Of a DNA stretch of 64,000 bases, positions 35,997-45,224 are shown one piece after another. The position numbers and the translations under genes were made by a program. The notes beneath the pieces are model-generated. The model ran no database searches, was not told the origin of the DNA, and worked only from the letters and a program-made list of their open reading frames with translations. Where the stretch lies: NCBI GenBank assembly GCA_028877275.1, contig JAPPFP010000020.1, positions 82,645 through 146,644 on the forward strand, given 5' to 3'. Positions within the stretch are counted from its first letter, which is position 1. Each line of letters begins with the position of its first letter. Origin of the DNA: Acidobacteriota bacterium (GTDB taxonomy: Bacteria > Acidobacteriota > Thermoanaerobaculia > Multivoradales > Multivoraceae).

Positions 35997-38223
35997 ATGC
36001 GTTTGAGTCACTCCTGGATGAGCCGGCTCGCTACGGCGGTCCTCGCACTAGCCGCCATCGGCTGCGCGGCCGAGCCAGAAACGGGGCAAGGCCCATCGAC
36101 ACCACCGCCACCCGCAGCGCAGGGAGCAACCCGCCTGGGCCGCCGACGTCGTCATCCACCGCGACGCCTGGGGCGTCCCGCACATCAAGGCCTCGACCGA
36201 CGCCGCGGTCGCCTTCGGCTCCGCCTGGGCCCAGTGCGAAGACCACTTTTTTCAGCTCGAGGACACCTACATCAAGGCGCTCGGCCGCTACGCCGAGGTC
36301 GTCGGCGAATCAGGCTTCCGCAGCGACCTCGAAGTCGCCCTGTTCGACCTGGTCGGGACCTCCCGCCGCGACTTCCCGAACCTGCCAGAGAACATCCGCC
36401 GCATCGCCGAGGCTTTCGCCGCCGGCTACAACTACTACCTGGAGAAACACCCCGAGGAGAAGCCGCGCCTGCTGACGCGCATGGAGCCCTTCCACGTCCT
36501 CGCCTTCGAGCGCTACATGATCCTCGGCCGGCTGCTCGGTGCGGCCCACGCGCCACGGGGTCGGCTACCCCGGCTGGCGGAGGAGCTGGCCGCGTCCCTG
36601 GGCTCGAACCAGTGGGCCGTCGCCCCGTCGAAGACGCGCGACGGCAACGCGATGCTCTTCATCAATCCCCACCAGCCCTGGTACGGCTCGGGGATGTTCA
36701 CGGAGATGCACGTGGTGAGCGACGAGGGGCTCAACTTCTCGGGCGCCATGTACCCGGGCGGCCCGCTGCCGACCGCGGGCTTCAACGAGCGGCTCGGCTG
36801 GGCGTACACGGTCAACGCCGCCGACATCTCGGACACCTACCGCCTGACTTTCGACCACCCGAGCGACCCGCTCAAGTACCGCTACGGCGACGGCTACCGG
36901 CAGGCCGAGGAATGGCGCGCCACGATCCACGTCCGGGACGAGGACGGCGAACTTGAGCCACGCGAGGTCGCGCTCCGACGTTCGCACTACGGCCCGATCA
37001 TCGCCAGGGAGGACGAGGACCACTACCTGGCCGTCCGCGTGCCGCGCCTCTACGAGGGCAGCCGCATGGTCCAGGCGCTGGCACAGGCGAAGGCGCGGAC
37101 CTTCGAGGAGTGGTACGCCGCCGTCTCGATGCAACTGCTGCAAACCTTCAACACGACCTACGCCGACGCCGACGGCAACATCTTCTACCTCTACAACGGG
37201 ACGTTCGCCCGCCGCGACCCGTCCGTCGACTGGACGAAGCCCGTCGACGGCGCCGACCCGAACAACGAGTGGGGGCCGTTCCACCCCCTCGAGGAACTGC
37301 CGCAGGTCCTCAACCCGCCGTCCGGCTACGTCCAGAACTGCAACTCGACGCCGTTCACCACGACCGACGACGGCAACCCCTCGCTGCTCGACTTCCCGCC
37401 CTACATGGTGGAGGACAAGCACGACGACAAGCGCCGCGCCAAGGTGGCGCGCTACCTGCTGCGCAACGCCCATGATCTGACGTTCGAGGACTTCCAGGAC
37501 CTCGCCTACGACACGACCCTCTACTGGCCGATGACGGAGATCCCCGTCTACGCCCGCAGGCTCGAAACGCTCGAGCGCACCGGCCCGGAACTCGCCGCCC
37601 GTGTCCGCCCCTACCTCGAGCACCTGCTGGACTGGGACTACAGGAGTTCGCTCACTTCCACGCAGGCGACGCTGGCCGTCGGCTGGTACGAGGAGCTCTA
37701 CGGCCGCGGCTATCCGGTCGAGACCCTTAGCCCCAAGTACGTGAACGACATGGCAGCGCGATTCGTCGCCCTGGAGCGGGCGGCAGGGAAGCTCGCCGAG
37801 CTCTACGGCGACTGGCGCGTGCCCTACGGCGACATCCACCGCATCCAGCGCCACGCCAACCAACCCTCAGCCGCAGGCGTCCCCTTCTCCGACGACGAAC
37901 CGAGCCTGCCGCTCGCCGGCGTCCGCGGACCCCTCGGCGTCGCGTTCACGCTGTACCACTCGCCGCCCACCACCCTCGACAACGGCGAAGAGCGCAAGCT
38001 CCGCTACGCCGCGACCGGCGCCTCCTACATGGCCGTCTACGAGTTCGGCGAAAAGACGCGCGGAGCGAGTTACCTGCACTACGGCCAGAGCCACCGGCCC
38101 GAGTCGCCGCACTTTTTCGACCAGGCCAGGCTGCTCTCGGAACGACGCTTCAAGCCGGCGTGGATCCACTGGGAGGACGTGGAGGCCAATACGGTTCGGG
38201 CGTATCGACCGGGCGATCCCTGA
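35997..38223 (+). pseudogene. penicillin acylase family lipoprotein, interrupted by a frameshift
   Basis: The N-terminal part in one frame (from ATG 35997) encodes a lipoprotein signal with lipobox AAIGC. The body, in the +1 frame from about 36121, has the S45 penicillin acylase features DAWGVPHIKAS, the autocleavage site GSNQWAV with nucleophile Ser, NPHQPWYG and AMYPGGPLPTAGFNERLGW (abridged). Removing one G of the GGG at 36122-36124 would restore one open frame of about 741 residues. The family hydrolyses amides such as acyl-homoserine lactones and beta-lactam side chains. Either the gene is recently inactivated or the base is an assembly error. Confidence 0.85.
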
Positions 38224-38271
38224 GCACCCCCAGAACCCCGTCGAGCGACGGCCGGCCGGGGCGGGCCCTGC

Positions 38272-38277
38272 TACGCT
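38272..38277 (+). promoter_or_regulatory. -10 box of a probably leaderless TPR gene
   Basis: TACGCT is followed by 6 nt and the GTG at 38284; no Shine-Dalgarno is present. Confidence 0.4.
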
Positions 38278-38283
38278 GCGAGC

Positions 38284-38958
38284 GTGCAGATCCGCCGCAA
38301 CGTCGCGCTTTCCACCTGCGCGGCTCTTGTCGCTGCAGCAGCCCTAGCCAGCGACGAGGAAGGTCTTGCCGCCTTCGAGGCCCCCGACGCCGAGTACCGG
38401 CGGGCCCTCGCCAGCACGCTGATGGCAGCAGGCCTGGCGGCCGAGGGTGCACCGGCCAGGGAGAAGTTCTACTCGAGCGCGGTCAAGGTCGCGGACAGCC
38501 TCGTCGGCCTGGATCCCAGCTACGAGAGTCTCCTTCTGCTGGGGCAAGCTCACTTGGCTACGGAGACTTACGATCAGGCCGTCTCGACGTTCCGAAGGGC
38601 CATCTCGATCGATCCAAGGCATTGGCGAGCGCACTGCAACTTGGGTCAAGTCCTCACGCGCCAGGGCCGGTACCGGGCCGCCAAGAAGGAGTTCAAGACC
38701 GCTCTGAGGCTTGCCGCCGGCTCAGACCAGAACGTGGTCTGGAGTTGGCTTGGCAATCTCTACTGGCAGCAGCAGCGGTACACCAGGGCCGAACGGGCAT
38801 GGGAGAAGGCAGGCGAGTTCGCGCCCCCGGCGAGGGTGCGTGAGCGCATCCGCCGGCAGCAATTCGGCTACGGGATGGTCGAAGTCAACCATCCTCGACG
38901 AAAAGGCCCCGCCTGGCTGCCGCACGGGTCGCCCGCGCCCGTTCCCGTGGACGGCTAG
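38284..38958 (+). CDS. exported TPR-repeat protein
   Basis: This 224-residue protein has a weak export signal (ALVAAAALAS) and three TPR units between residues about 75 and 180 (SLLLLGQAHLATETYDQAVSTF, AHCNLGQVLTRQGRYRAAKKEF-like, WSWLGNLYWQQQRYTRAERAW, each near 34 residues). TPR proteins act as protein-interaction scaffolds. No partner is apparent from the neighbours. Confidence 0.75.
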   Translation: MQIRRNVALSTCAALVAAAALASDEEGLAAFEAPDAEYRRALASTLMAAGLAAEGAPAREKFYSSAVKVADSLVGLDPSYESLLLLGQAHLATETYDQAVSTFRRAISIDPRHWRAHCNLGQVLTRQGRYRAAKKEFKTALRLAAGSDQNVVWSWLGNLYWQQQRYTRAERAWEKAGEFAPPARVRERIRRQQFGYGMVEVNHPRRKGPAWLPHGSPAPVPVDG

Positions 38959-38970
38959 CGGTCTCCCCGG

Positions 38971-39013
38971 CCGCCTCCGGCGGCAGCGGGTCGGAAGACC
39001 CGCGCACCCAGAG
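38971..39013 (+). repeat. REP-like palindromic repeat, copy 4
   Basis: CCGCC-TCC-GGCGG is followed by GCGGGTC-GGAA-GACCCGC and the tail GCACCCAGAG. It belongs to the subtype with the GCGGG stem and AGAG tail. Confidence 0.75.
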
Positions 39014-39026
39014 CTACGACGTCAGA

Positions 39027-39070
39027 AGCAGGGCCACTCTTCTGCAACCGCCACGTCGGCGGTCCCTGCT
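39027..39070. other. nested hairpin between REP and inverted-repeat element A
   Basis: AGCAGGG (39027-39033) pairs with CCCTGCT (39064-39070), enclosing ACCGCC-ACGTC-GGCGGT. It could be a terminator for the TPR gene or part of a larger structure. Confidence 0.4.
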
Positions 39071-39094
39071 CCGTTGCCCGACGACGTCCAGCCA

Positions 39095-39264
39095 GTCGCG
39101 TGGCTGAAGGAGGGGGTCCCAGGGGGTCGGAGGCAAGCGACTTCCTCCGCCGCTCCAATCAGCAACGCCAAACCGGAGCGCAGCCGACAACAGCGAGCCC
39201 ATCCCCTCCCATCCTCTCCCTGAGGGCGAGCGTCCCCTGGGACCCCCTCCTTCAGCCACGCGAC
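39095..39264 (+). repeat. structured inverted-repeat element A
   Basis: Two 31-bp perfectly complementary arms (39095-39125 and 39234-39264) enclose 108 bp. The interior holds GGAGGCAAGCG (39129-39139), a CGCTCC/GGAGCG hairpin, GCGCAGCCGAC (39178-39188) and GAGCGTCC beside the right arm. Elements at 56.5 kb and 63.6 kb share the interior and the inner arm. It lies between the TPR gene and tmRNA. Confidence 0.8.
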
Positions 39265-39321
39265 AGGCGGGGTGTCACCGACGCGCGCGACGCAGCGGCT
39301 GGTGTAGAATCGCGGGTCCCT

Positions 39322-39668
39322 GGGGGCGCATGGCTTCGACGGGAGATCATGCGGTTCGGGGGTTGCGTGCCGAGTCCGACTCGTAAACCGGGCTTTTACA
39401 CTCGCCAACGACGAATTGGCACTGGCGGCTTAAGAGCCGTCACGGTCCTGCCGGAGCCTTGATTCGCGGCGCCGTCAGGAGCGACACTCAAAGTGGATCA
39501 AACGTCTGAGCGCTGCTCCGAACTCAGGCCGGATCACTTCGGAGCTAGACCGCGGGCCGTGGTGGCCTTCTACCCAAGCCGGCGGCGACTGATCGAGTGA
39601 AGGCTACGCACGTAGATCCCTCGCGCCGAGTCTCGCGGACGTGGGTTCGATTCCCACCGCCTCCACCA
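39322..39668 (+). ncRNA. ssrA: transfer-messenger RNA (tmRNA)
   Basis: The 5' end GGGGGCGCATGGCTTCGACG and 3' end with T-loop GTTCGATTC and encoded CCA form the tRNA-like domain (acceptor GGGGGCG/CGCCTCC). The reading frame after the CTC encodes the tag ANDELALAA followed by TAA, ending in the usual LAA degron. It rescues stalled ribosomes with SmpB, which is not in the window. A TAGAAT box lies 11 nt upstream. Confidence 0.97.
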
Positions 39669-39730
39669 TCCTCCCTCCATCGGTCGGGCCATAATGCCCG
39701 GACACCTACCATTTGGGAGGTACTGGACCG

Positions 39731-42337
39731 ATGGACGCGTCACACCCTGGGCCGGGACGACTGGCCCTCGCAGCCGTGCTGCTGTCCGCCGCCGTGGCGG
39801 CCGCGACAGCTCAGACAACCGGAACTATCGAAGGCGTCGTCGTTGACGCCGACGGCACTTCCCTGCCAGGCGTCACGGTGACCGTGACCGGCCCGGGCGT
39901 GCGCCAGGAGCGGATCACCCAGGGCGACGGCGCCTACGCGAGCGCCGGTCTGGCCGCCGGCGACTATCTCGTGACGGCGTCTCTGCCGGGCTTCGAAACA
40001 GCGGAGAGTCCGGTCTCGCTGGCGGCGGGCGCCACGGAGAACGTCCGGCTCGTCCTGGAGGTCGTGCGGCTGCTCGAAACGGTGACGGTGGTGGCCGAGG
40101 AGCCCCGGACGTTCGCGCGGAACATCGTCTCCCAGCCGATGCTGCTCCAGCAGTCGAAGATCACCAACGTGACGTCGGTGGTGGACAACCTGCCTGGCGT
40201 CTCGGTCCAGGAGGGCGACTCCTACGGCTTCGACGACTGGTCGGCCAATGTCGCGATGCGCGGCTTCCAGGTGACGATCAACGACGTGCAGATCGGCACC
40301 ACGATCGACGGGTTCCCGAACGGCACGTCGGACTACTGGAGCGGCGCCAAGGCAAACCGCTTCGTCGATCCGATGAACCTCGGCGGAGTCGAGGTGTCGC
40401 AGGGGACGGCCGACATCGCCTCGCGATCCGTCGAGGCGCTGGGCGGCACGTTCAACTACCTGACGGACGATCCGGCGGACGAACGGACCTACACGGCGTC
40501 GATGACGCTGGGCGAGTACCAGGGCCAGCGCTTCTTCATGCGCGTCGATACCGGCCCGATCTTCGGAGGCAACACGCGCGCCTGGATCGCCGCGACACGC
40601 CAGGGAGCGACCGACTGGATGGAGGGTTCGGCGCTCAACGAACGCGAGCACGTCGCGATGAAGCTCGTCTCCTCCCGTGGCCGGGTCGATCTGACGAGCT
40701 ACATCTCCTACGACAACATCCACGAAGACGTTTACCAGCGGCTCTACAGCGAGAGCGACTTCCGGGCCAACCCGCGCTGGGACCGCCTGATCGGCGACTG
40801 GCCCGGCGTGCCGTACCTGAACCAGTTCTACCGGCGCGGCTGGCAGACCAGGCGAAGTAACACCTTCGGCTACCTGAAGGGGAAATGGTCGTTCGGCGAT
40901 GCCCTTTCACTCAGCCTGGCCGGCTACTTTCATCGCAACCGCGGCCGCGGCGACTGGCTGCCCCCCTACATCGTCGACATCACGGACGACCGGGGCGGCG
41001 CCGAGTCGGAGCTTCGCGGCGGCCCCACGGTCCGGGGCGGCTCGCAGCTCGGGCTGATCCGCTTCGTCGGCCCCAACGGCGCCGCGGTGGGGCCGACACC
41101 GGGTTGCACCTCGTCGTTCCTCTTCAACTACTACGGCCCGGGCGGTCCGGAAGTCGATCCGGCGTGTCATCCGGGCGCCACGGCGGTGCAGTCGTACCGC
41201 CACAGCCACTACGGCAAGGACCGCGTCGGCGTCACGCTCGACCAGGAGTGGCTCACGACGATCGGCAACACCGGCAGCAAGCTACGCGCCGGCATCTGGT
41301 ACGAGGACTCGAAGCGCGACCTCGGACGGGACTGGCACCAGATCCTCGATCCGGTGATCAACTTCCAGTGGCACGCGACGCCCTACTGGCACCAGTACCA
41401 GTGGGAGTTCCCGCAGAGCGTCATGATGCTGTACGCGGAGGAGACGCTCTACGCCGGGCGTTTCACCCTTACCGGCGGCCTCAAGAAGTACCTGGTCGAC
41501 GTGTCGCGCGAGGACCAGTTCCACGTCGATCCGAACCTGACGGTCGATTCGGATTCGAGCCTGCTCGTCTCGGGCGGCGTCACCTACGAAACGCCGGTCG
41601 AGGGCCTGGACCTCTTTGCCGGCTACGCGGAGAACTTCCGGGCGATCGGCAGCACGCTGCTCGAGGTGCCGGGGCGCAGCCTCGCCGCGCTCGAACCCGA
41701 GACCGCCTCGAACATCGATGTCGGGCTCCAGTACTCGGCCGAACGTCTTGCGCTGAGCGCCACCGGGTACGTCATCGACTTCGACAACCGCATCTTCTAC
41801 CTCGGGCCGCAGACGCCGGCCGGCCCCAACTACCTCATTCCGGGGGGCGGCGCCTACTTCAACGCCGGCGGCATCGAGACGAACGGCGTCGAGCTCTCGG
41901 CGACGGTGCAGATGCCCCACCAGCTCTCTCTCTACACCGCCTACACGCTGAACAACTCCGAGTACGTCGGCAGCGGCGACGCGCTCGTCGACGCGAACCA
42001 GAACATCATGCCCGGGACGGACGTCACCGGCGTGCCGGATCGTCTCTGGGTCATCTCCCTCGACCGGTCCGGTCCGCTGAGCGCGGGCATCAGCGCGAAG
42101 TACACATCGCCGCGGCGGGTCAGCCTGGTCGCCGACTGGACCACGGACGACTACTGGTTGATGGACGCCTACGTCACGTTCTCGGGCGAGGTGCTGAGCG
42201 ACCTGCTCCGCTCGACGACGTTCGAGTTGGTGGCCAACAACCTGCTCGACGAGGCCTACCTCTCCGCCATCACCGAGAACGCGGCCTGGCTCGGGGCGGC
42301 GCGGTCCGTTTCGATGACGGTCACTTTCTCCTTCTGA
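39731..42337 (+). CDS. TonB-dependent receptor with N-terminal carboxypeptidase-regulatory domain
   Basis: This 868-residue outer-membrane receptor starts at an ATG with GGGAGG upstream; it has a signal peptide ending AATAQ. Residues about 32-110 form a CarboxypepD_reg-like domain (GTIEGVVVDADGTSLPGVTV). A plug domain follows (VDNLPGVSVQEGDS, ANVAMRGF, GTADIASRS), then a beta-barrel ending in aromatic TVTFSF. Such Oar-like receptors take up siderophores, glycans or other large substrates. The ligand cannot be deduced. tmRNA lies 62 nt upstream. Confidence 0.92.
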   Translation: MDASHPGPGRLALAAVLLSAAVAAATAQTTGTIEGVVVDADGTSLPGVTVTVTGPGVRQERITQGDGAYASAGLAAGDYLVTASLPGFETAESPVSLAAGATENVRLVLEVVRLLETVTVVAEEPRTFARNIVSQPMLLQQSKITNVTSVVDNLPGVSVQEGDSYGFDDWSANVAMRGFQVTINDVQIGTTIDGFPNGTSDYWSGAKANRFVDPMNLGGVEVSQGTADIASRSVEALGGTFNYLTDDPADERTYTASMTLGEYQGQRFFMRVDTGPIFGGNTRAWIAATRQGATDWMEGSALNEREHVAMKLVSSRGRVDLTSYISYDNIHEDVYQRLYSESDFRANPRWDRLIGDWPGVPYLNQFYRRGWQTRRSNTFGYLKGKWSFGDALSLSLAGYFHRNRGRGDWLPPYIVDITDDRGGAESELRGGPTVRGGSQLGLIRFVGPNGAAVGPTPGCTSSFLFNYYGPGGPEVDPACHPGATAVQSYRHSHYGKDRVGVTLDQEWLTTIGNTGSKLRAGIWYEDSKRDLGRDWHQILDPVINFQWHATPYWHQYQWEFPQSVMMLYAEETLYAGRFTLTGGLKKYLVDVSREDQFHVDPNLTVDSDSSLLVSGGVTYETPVEGLDLFAGYAENFRAIGSTLLEVPGRSLAALEPETASNIDVGLQYSAERLALSATGYVIDFDNRIFYLGPQTPAGPNYLIPGGGAYFNAGGIETNGVELSATVQMPHQLSLYTAYTLNNSEYVGSGDALVDANQNIMPGTDVTGVPDRLWVISLDRSGPLSAGISAKYTSPRRVSLVADWTTDDYWLMDAYVTFSGEVLSDLLRSTTFELVANNLLDEAYLSAITENAAWLGAARSVSMTVTFSF

Positions 42338-42353
42338 GCCGCCGGCGCCGGGC

Positions 42354-43502
42354 TCAAGGGTTCCGCCACTCGATCCACCAGCCGTGGGGCGAGGCCCGGG
42401 CGAGCAGCTCCGTCTCACCGGCGCCGCTTCGGTACCGGGTCAGCGTCAGGCTCGGCCGATGGGCGCCTTCGAGGGCCACCCGCCAGACGGGCCGCTCCAA
42501 GCTCCGGATCTCCAGCCCTTCCGTGATGCGCCGCCGGCCCTCACGGGGAACCTGGTAGAGAGCGATGGTGGAGTAGACGACCAGCGCAGCTTCGTCCGGG
42601 ACTCGCTTGAGCATGTGCGGCAGATCCCGAGAAGCGTCGCCGCGATGGAGACGGATCGGGCTGCCCTTCAGTTCGGCGGCGGCGTCCATGAGCTGGGCGT
42701 GGCGCTCCAGGTGCTCCGGCCAGATCAGCGCACGCAGCCAGAGCAGTTCATCCGGGTCGGCGAGGTCGATCGGGTTCAGGTCGATTCCGTCGCGGCTGGC
42801 GACAGGGATCTCCCGCGGCGGCTCCGGCGGTGTACCGGGGCCCCGCAGATCGGCTTCGAGGTCGACCCGAGCCACCCCGCTTCCCCAGCGCAGGATCTCG
42901 CTTCCGTTTCGCAGATACCGGTAGGCGTAGCGGTCGAAGTTCAGGTTCAGGCCGGCGCTGGCCCCGACGTCGATCAGGGCGAGGGGCGCTCCCGCCTCCC
43001 GATGGACCAGGCCGAAGGCGGGTAGCAGACAGGTGCAGCGCCGCACGACCTGGGTCTGGGTGCGGCGGGTGGCAACCAGCTCCGCAATGCGCTCGCGGTG
43101 TTCGAGGCAGAACGCCCGGAAGAGCGGAAATGCGGAATCCGGCGGCGGTTCCGGGCCCGCGAGGATCGGATAGTGCGCGGCCAGCGGGTGCTCGACTCCC
43201 CGCAGGAGCAGGTACTGCACCGCCCCGAAGAGCATGTTCGGCGCCGGCTGACCCTGTCGCCGTCGCGCCGCCAGCGCCAGCAGTTCGTCGTCGCCGGCCA
43301 CGCCCGCGGCAAGTTCCGCGTACGTCGGCGAGTCGAGGTCAGGCGCCTCGACGCGCGCGAACTGCTCGAAGGCGGCGCCGAGGTCCGGATACCGGCTCAA
43401 CGGCCGGCAGCGCCCCGGTTGACCGGCCGCGCCGCCGGAAGCGCGGTGGAGAGGCTCATATGATGGTAAACCAGCGGCAAACAGCACTCCGGGGGGACCC
43501 AT
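42354..43502 (-). CDS. DUF2332 domain protein
   Basis: This protein of about 382 residues shows the DUF2332 pattern: DSPTYAELAAGVAGDDELLAL, a GQPAPNMLFGAVQYLLL segment (abridged), the SAM-binding-like DVGASAGLNLNFDRYAYRY and DGIDLNPIDLADPDELLWLRALIWPEH. The GASAGLN motif hints at a methyltransferase-like fold; the function is not established. The start is uncertain between ATG 43502, which overlaps the divergent gene, and GTG 43487. Confidence 0.8.
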   Translation of the reverse strand: MGPPGVLFAAGLPSYEPLHRASGGAAGQPGRCRPLSRYPDLGAAFEQFARVEAPDLDSPTYAELAAGVAGDDELLALAARRRQGQPAPNMLFGAVQYLLLRGVEHPLAAHYPILAGPEPPPDSAFPLFRAFCLEHRERIAELVATRRTQTQVVRRCTCLLPAFGLVHREAGAPLALIDVGASAGLNLNFDRYAYRYLRNGSEILRWGSGVARVDLEADLRGPGTPPEPPREIPVASRDGIDLNPIDLADPDELLWLRALIWPEHLERHAQLMDAAAELKGSPIRLHRGDASRDLPHMLKRVPDEAALVVYSTIALYQVPREGRRRITEGLEIRSLERPVWRVALEGAHRPSLTLTRYRSGAGETELLARASPHGWWIEWRNP

Positions 43503-45210
43503 GATAACTACCCGCAATCTTCTGCTCGTGTTGGCGGCCGTACTCGCCGGCTTCCTCCTCTACCTGTTGCTGTCGAGTGATCCCGGAGGCGAGCCGCCAG
43601 AAACCGGGACTACTCAGGCGATCGCAAGCAACAGCTACGCCGATCTGGTCTCCCTCTTCGGGGACTTTCGTTCCTTCCAGCAAGCCGGCTCCGGCAACAT
43701 CCAGTCCTATTCGCAGAGCGGCTGGATCCTGTCGAACCTCGACGCCGCGCCGGACTTCTCCGCCGATGCAATGGCGGAGAAGTACGCTGAGCTGAGGACG
43801 TTTCAGCGGCGGTTGGAGTCGATCGACCACGCGGCCTGGCCGATCCCGGAACAGGTCGACTACCAGCTCGTCCGGGCGGAGATGAACGGTTACGAGTTCC
43901 AGCACCGGGTCCTCAGCCCATGGTCCAGGGATCCCGGCTTCTACAACGACGTGATCGCCACCTTCGCATGGGTAGCTGAACCGCCTCTCCAGGGGGACGA
44001 CGCAGCAGCACTGCAGTCAAGGCTCAGGTCGGTACCCGATGTGGTGCAGCAGGCGAAAGATAATCTCAACGACCTTTCGCTGATCGCCGCCGACCTGGCC
44101 ACTCTCGCGATCCTCTCCATCGGAGACACCAGATCAGCCTATGAATCGCTCGCTCAGGGCCTGAGGAGTCATCATCCGCAACTCGTGGCCGACATCGAGT
44201 CGGCACTGGTCGCCATCGACGACTACGAGGACTGGATACGGTCCAACGAACACCGGATGACGGGCACCACCGGGATAGGCAAGGAAAACTACAACTGGCT
44301 GCTCAGGAACGTCTATCTGTTCCCCTATACGTGGGACGACATTCGAACGATCGTCGAACTTGAAGACAATCGCGTGATCACGTTTCAGCGACTGGAGGAG
44401 AACCGGAATCGAGACGTTCCGCCGCTCATACCGGTCGGGTCACAGATCGAGTACAGGGAAGGCATCGAAGAAGCCGTCGATCACGTCATGGACTTCCTGC
44501 GCGACGAGGAGATCTTCACTGTGCACGATTTCCTCGTGCCGGACGACTACTTCGACTCTCGGCTCTTCGGAAAGGGGTACTCCCTGGAGGATCCCTGGCC
44601 CGAGACCCACGACTATTTCTTCAACTTCTCTCACCGGGAGGCGGTGATGGAGAACACCCATGAGCTCGTCGGCCATCATTTCGACATGCTCAGGGCGGAG
44701 CGCGACGATCGGCCGATCCGGGGCGGAGAGCGGCCGTACAAGATCTCGACGGCTCGCGACGAGGGCCTAGCGTTTGCTCTCGAGGAACTGTTGATGCACG
44801 CGGGGTATCTGGACGGACGCAATGCCCACGGCAGGGAGGTCACCTATGAGCAGGCGGCTTTCCGTACCGTGCGCGCGCTCTCCGACATCTACATGCACAG
44901 CGGCGACTGGAGCCTGGCAGAGGCCACGCGGTTCTGTATCGACAATGCGCCGCATGGCGAGTTGCTGGAGGGCAGCCACCATCTGTGGTTCGAACTGGAT
45001 ACGACGCTGCGCGGCGTGGGGCATCACATGCTCATGGTCCTGGGGAAGGTCCAGTTCATGAAGCTGATGCGAGACCGCGCCAATCAACTCGGCGACGACT
45101 TCGTCTTGCGGGAGTTCCTGGACGAGGTCTACGCCGCGGGCCAGATCCCCTGGTCGCTCATCCGGTGGGAAATGACCGGGTACGACGACGAAGTCTCACA
45201 ACTCTGGTAG
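43501..45210 (+). CDS. membrane-anchored DUF885-like metallopeptidase
   Basis: This 569-residue protein has one N-terminal membrane anchor (residues 5-25) and an extracytoplasmic helical domain. The zinc-type motif HELVGHHFD near residue 385 and ISTARDEGLAFALEELLMHAGY (abridged) about 25 residues later match the HExxGH...EG pattern of DUF885 peptidases. GGGGGG lies just before the ATG. Codons ending in A or T are more frequent here than in neighbours, so transfer is possible. Confidence 0.75.
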   Translation: MITTRNLLLVLAAVLAGFLLYLLLSSDPGGEPPETGTTQAIASNSYADLVSLFGDFRSFQQAGSGNIQSYSQSGWILSNLDAAPDFSADAMAEKYAELRTFQRRLESIDHAAWPIPEQVDYQLVRAEMNGYEFQHRVLSPWSRDPGFYNDVIATFAWVAEPPLQGDDAAALQSRLRSVPDVVQQAKDNLNDLSLIAADLATLAILSIGDTRSAYESLAQGLRSHHPQLVADIESALVAIDDYEDWIRSNEHRMTGTTGIGKENYNWLLRNVYLFPYTWDDIRTIVELEDNRVITFQRLEENRNRDVPPLIPVGSQIEYREGIEEAVDHVMDFLRDEEIFTVHDFLVPDDYFDSRLFGKGYSLEDPWPETHDYFFNFSHREAVMENTHELVGHHFDMLRAERDDRPIRGGERPYKISTARDEGLAFALEELLMHAGYLDGRNAHGREVTYEQAAFRTVRALSDIYMHSGDWSLAEATRFCIDNAPHGELLEGSHHLWFELDTTLRGVGHHMLMVLGKVQFMKLMRDRANQLGDDFVLREFLDEVYAAGQIPWSLIRWEMTGYDDEVSQLW

Positions 45211-45224
45211 CTCAGGCTGCCCGG

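Noticed and set aside
39095..39264. Elements A-C as integron attC sites
   Set aside because: attC sites also have covarying arms, but the core GTTRRRY and its complement are not present and no cassette-like genes or integrase are nearby.
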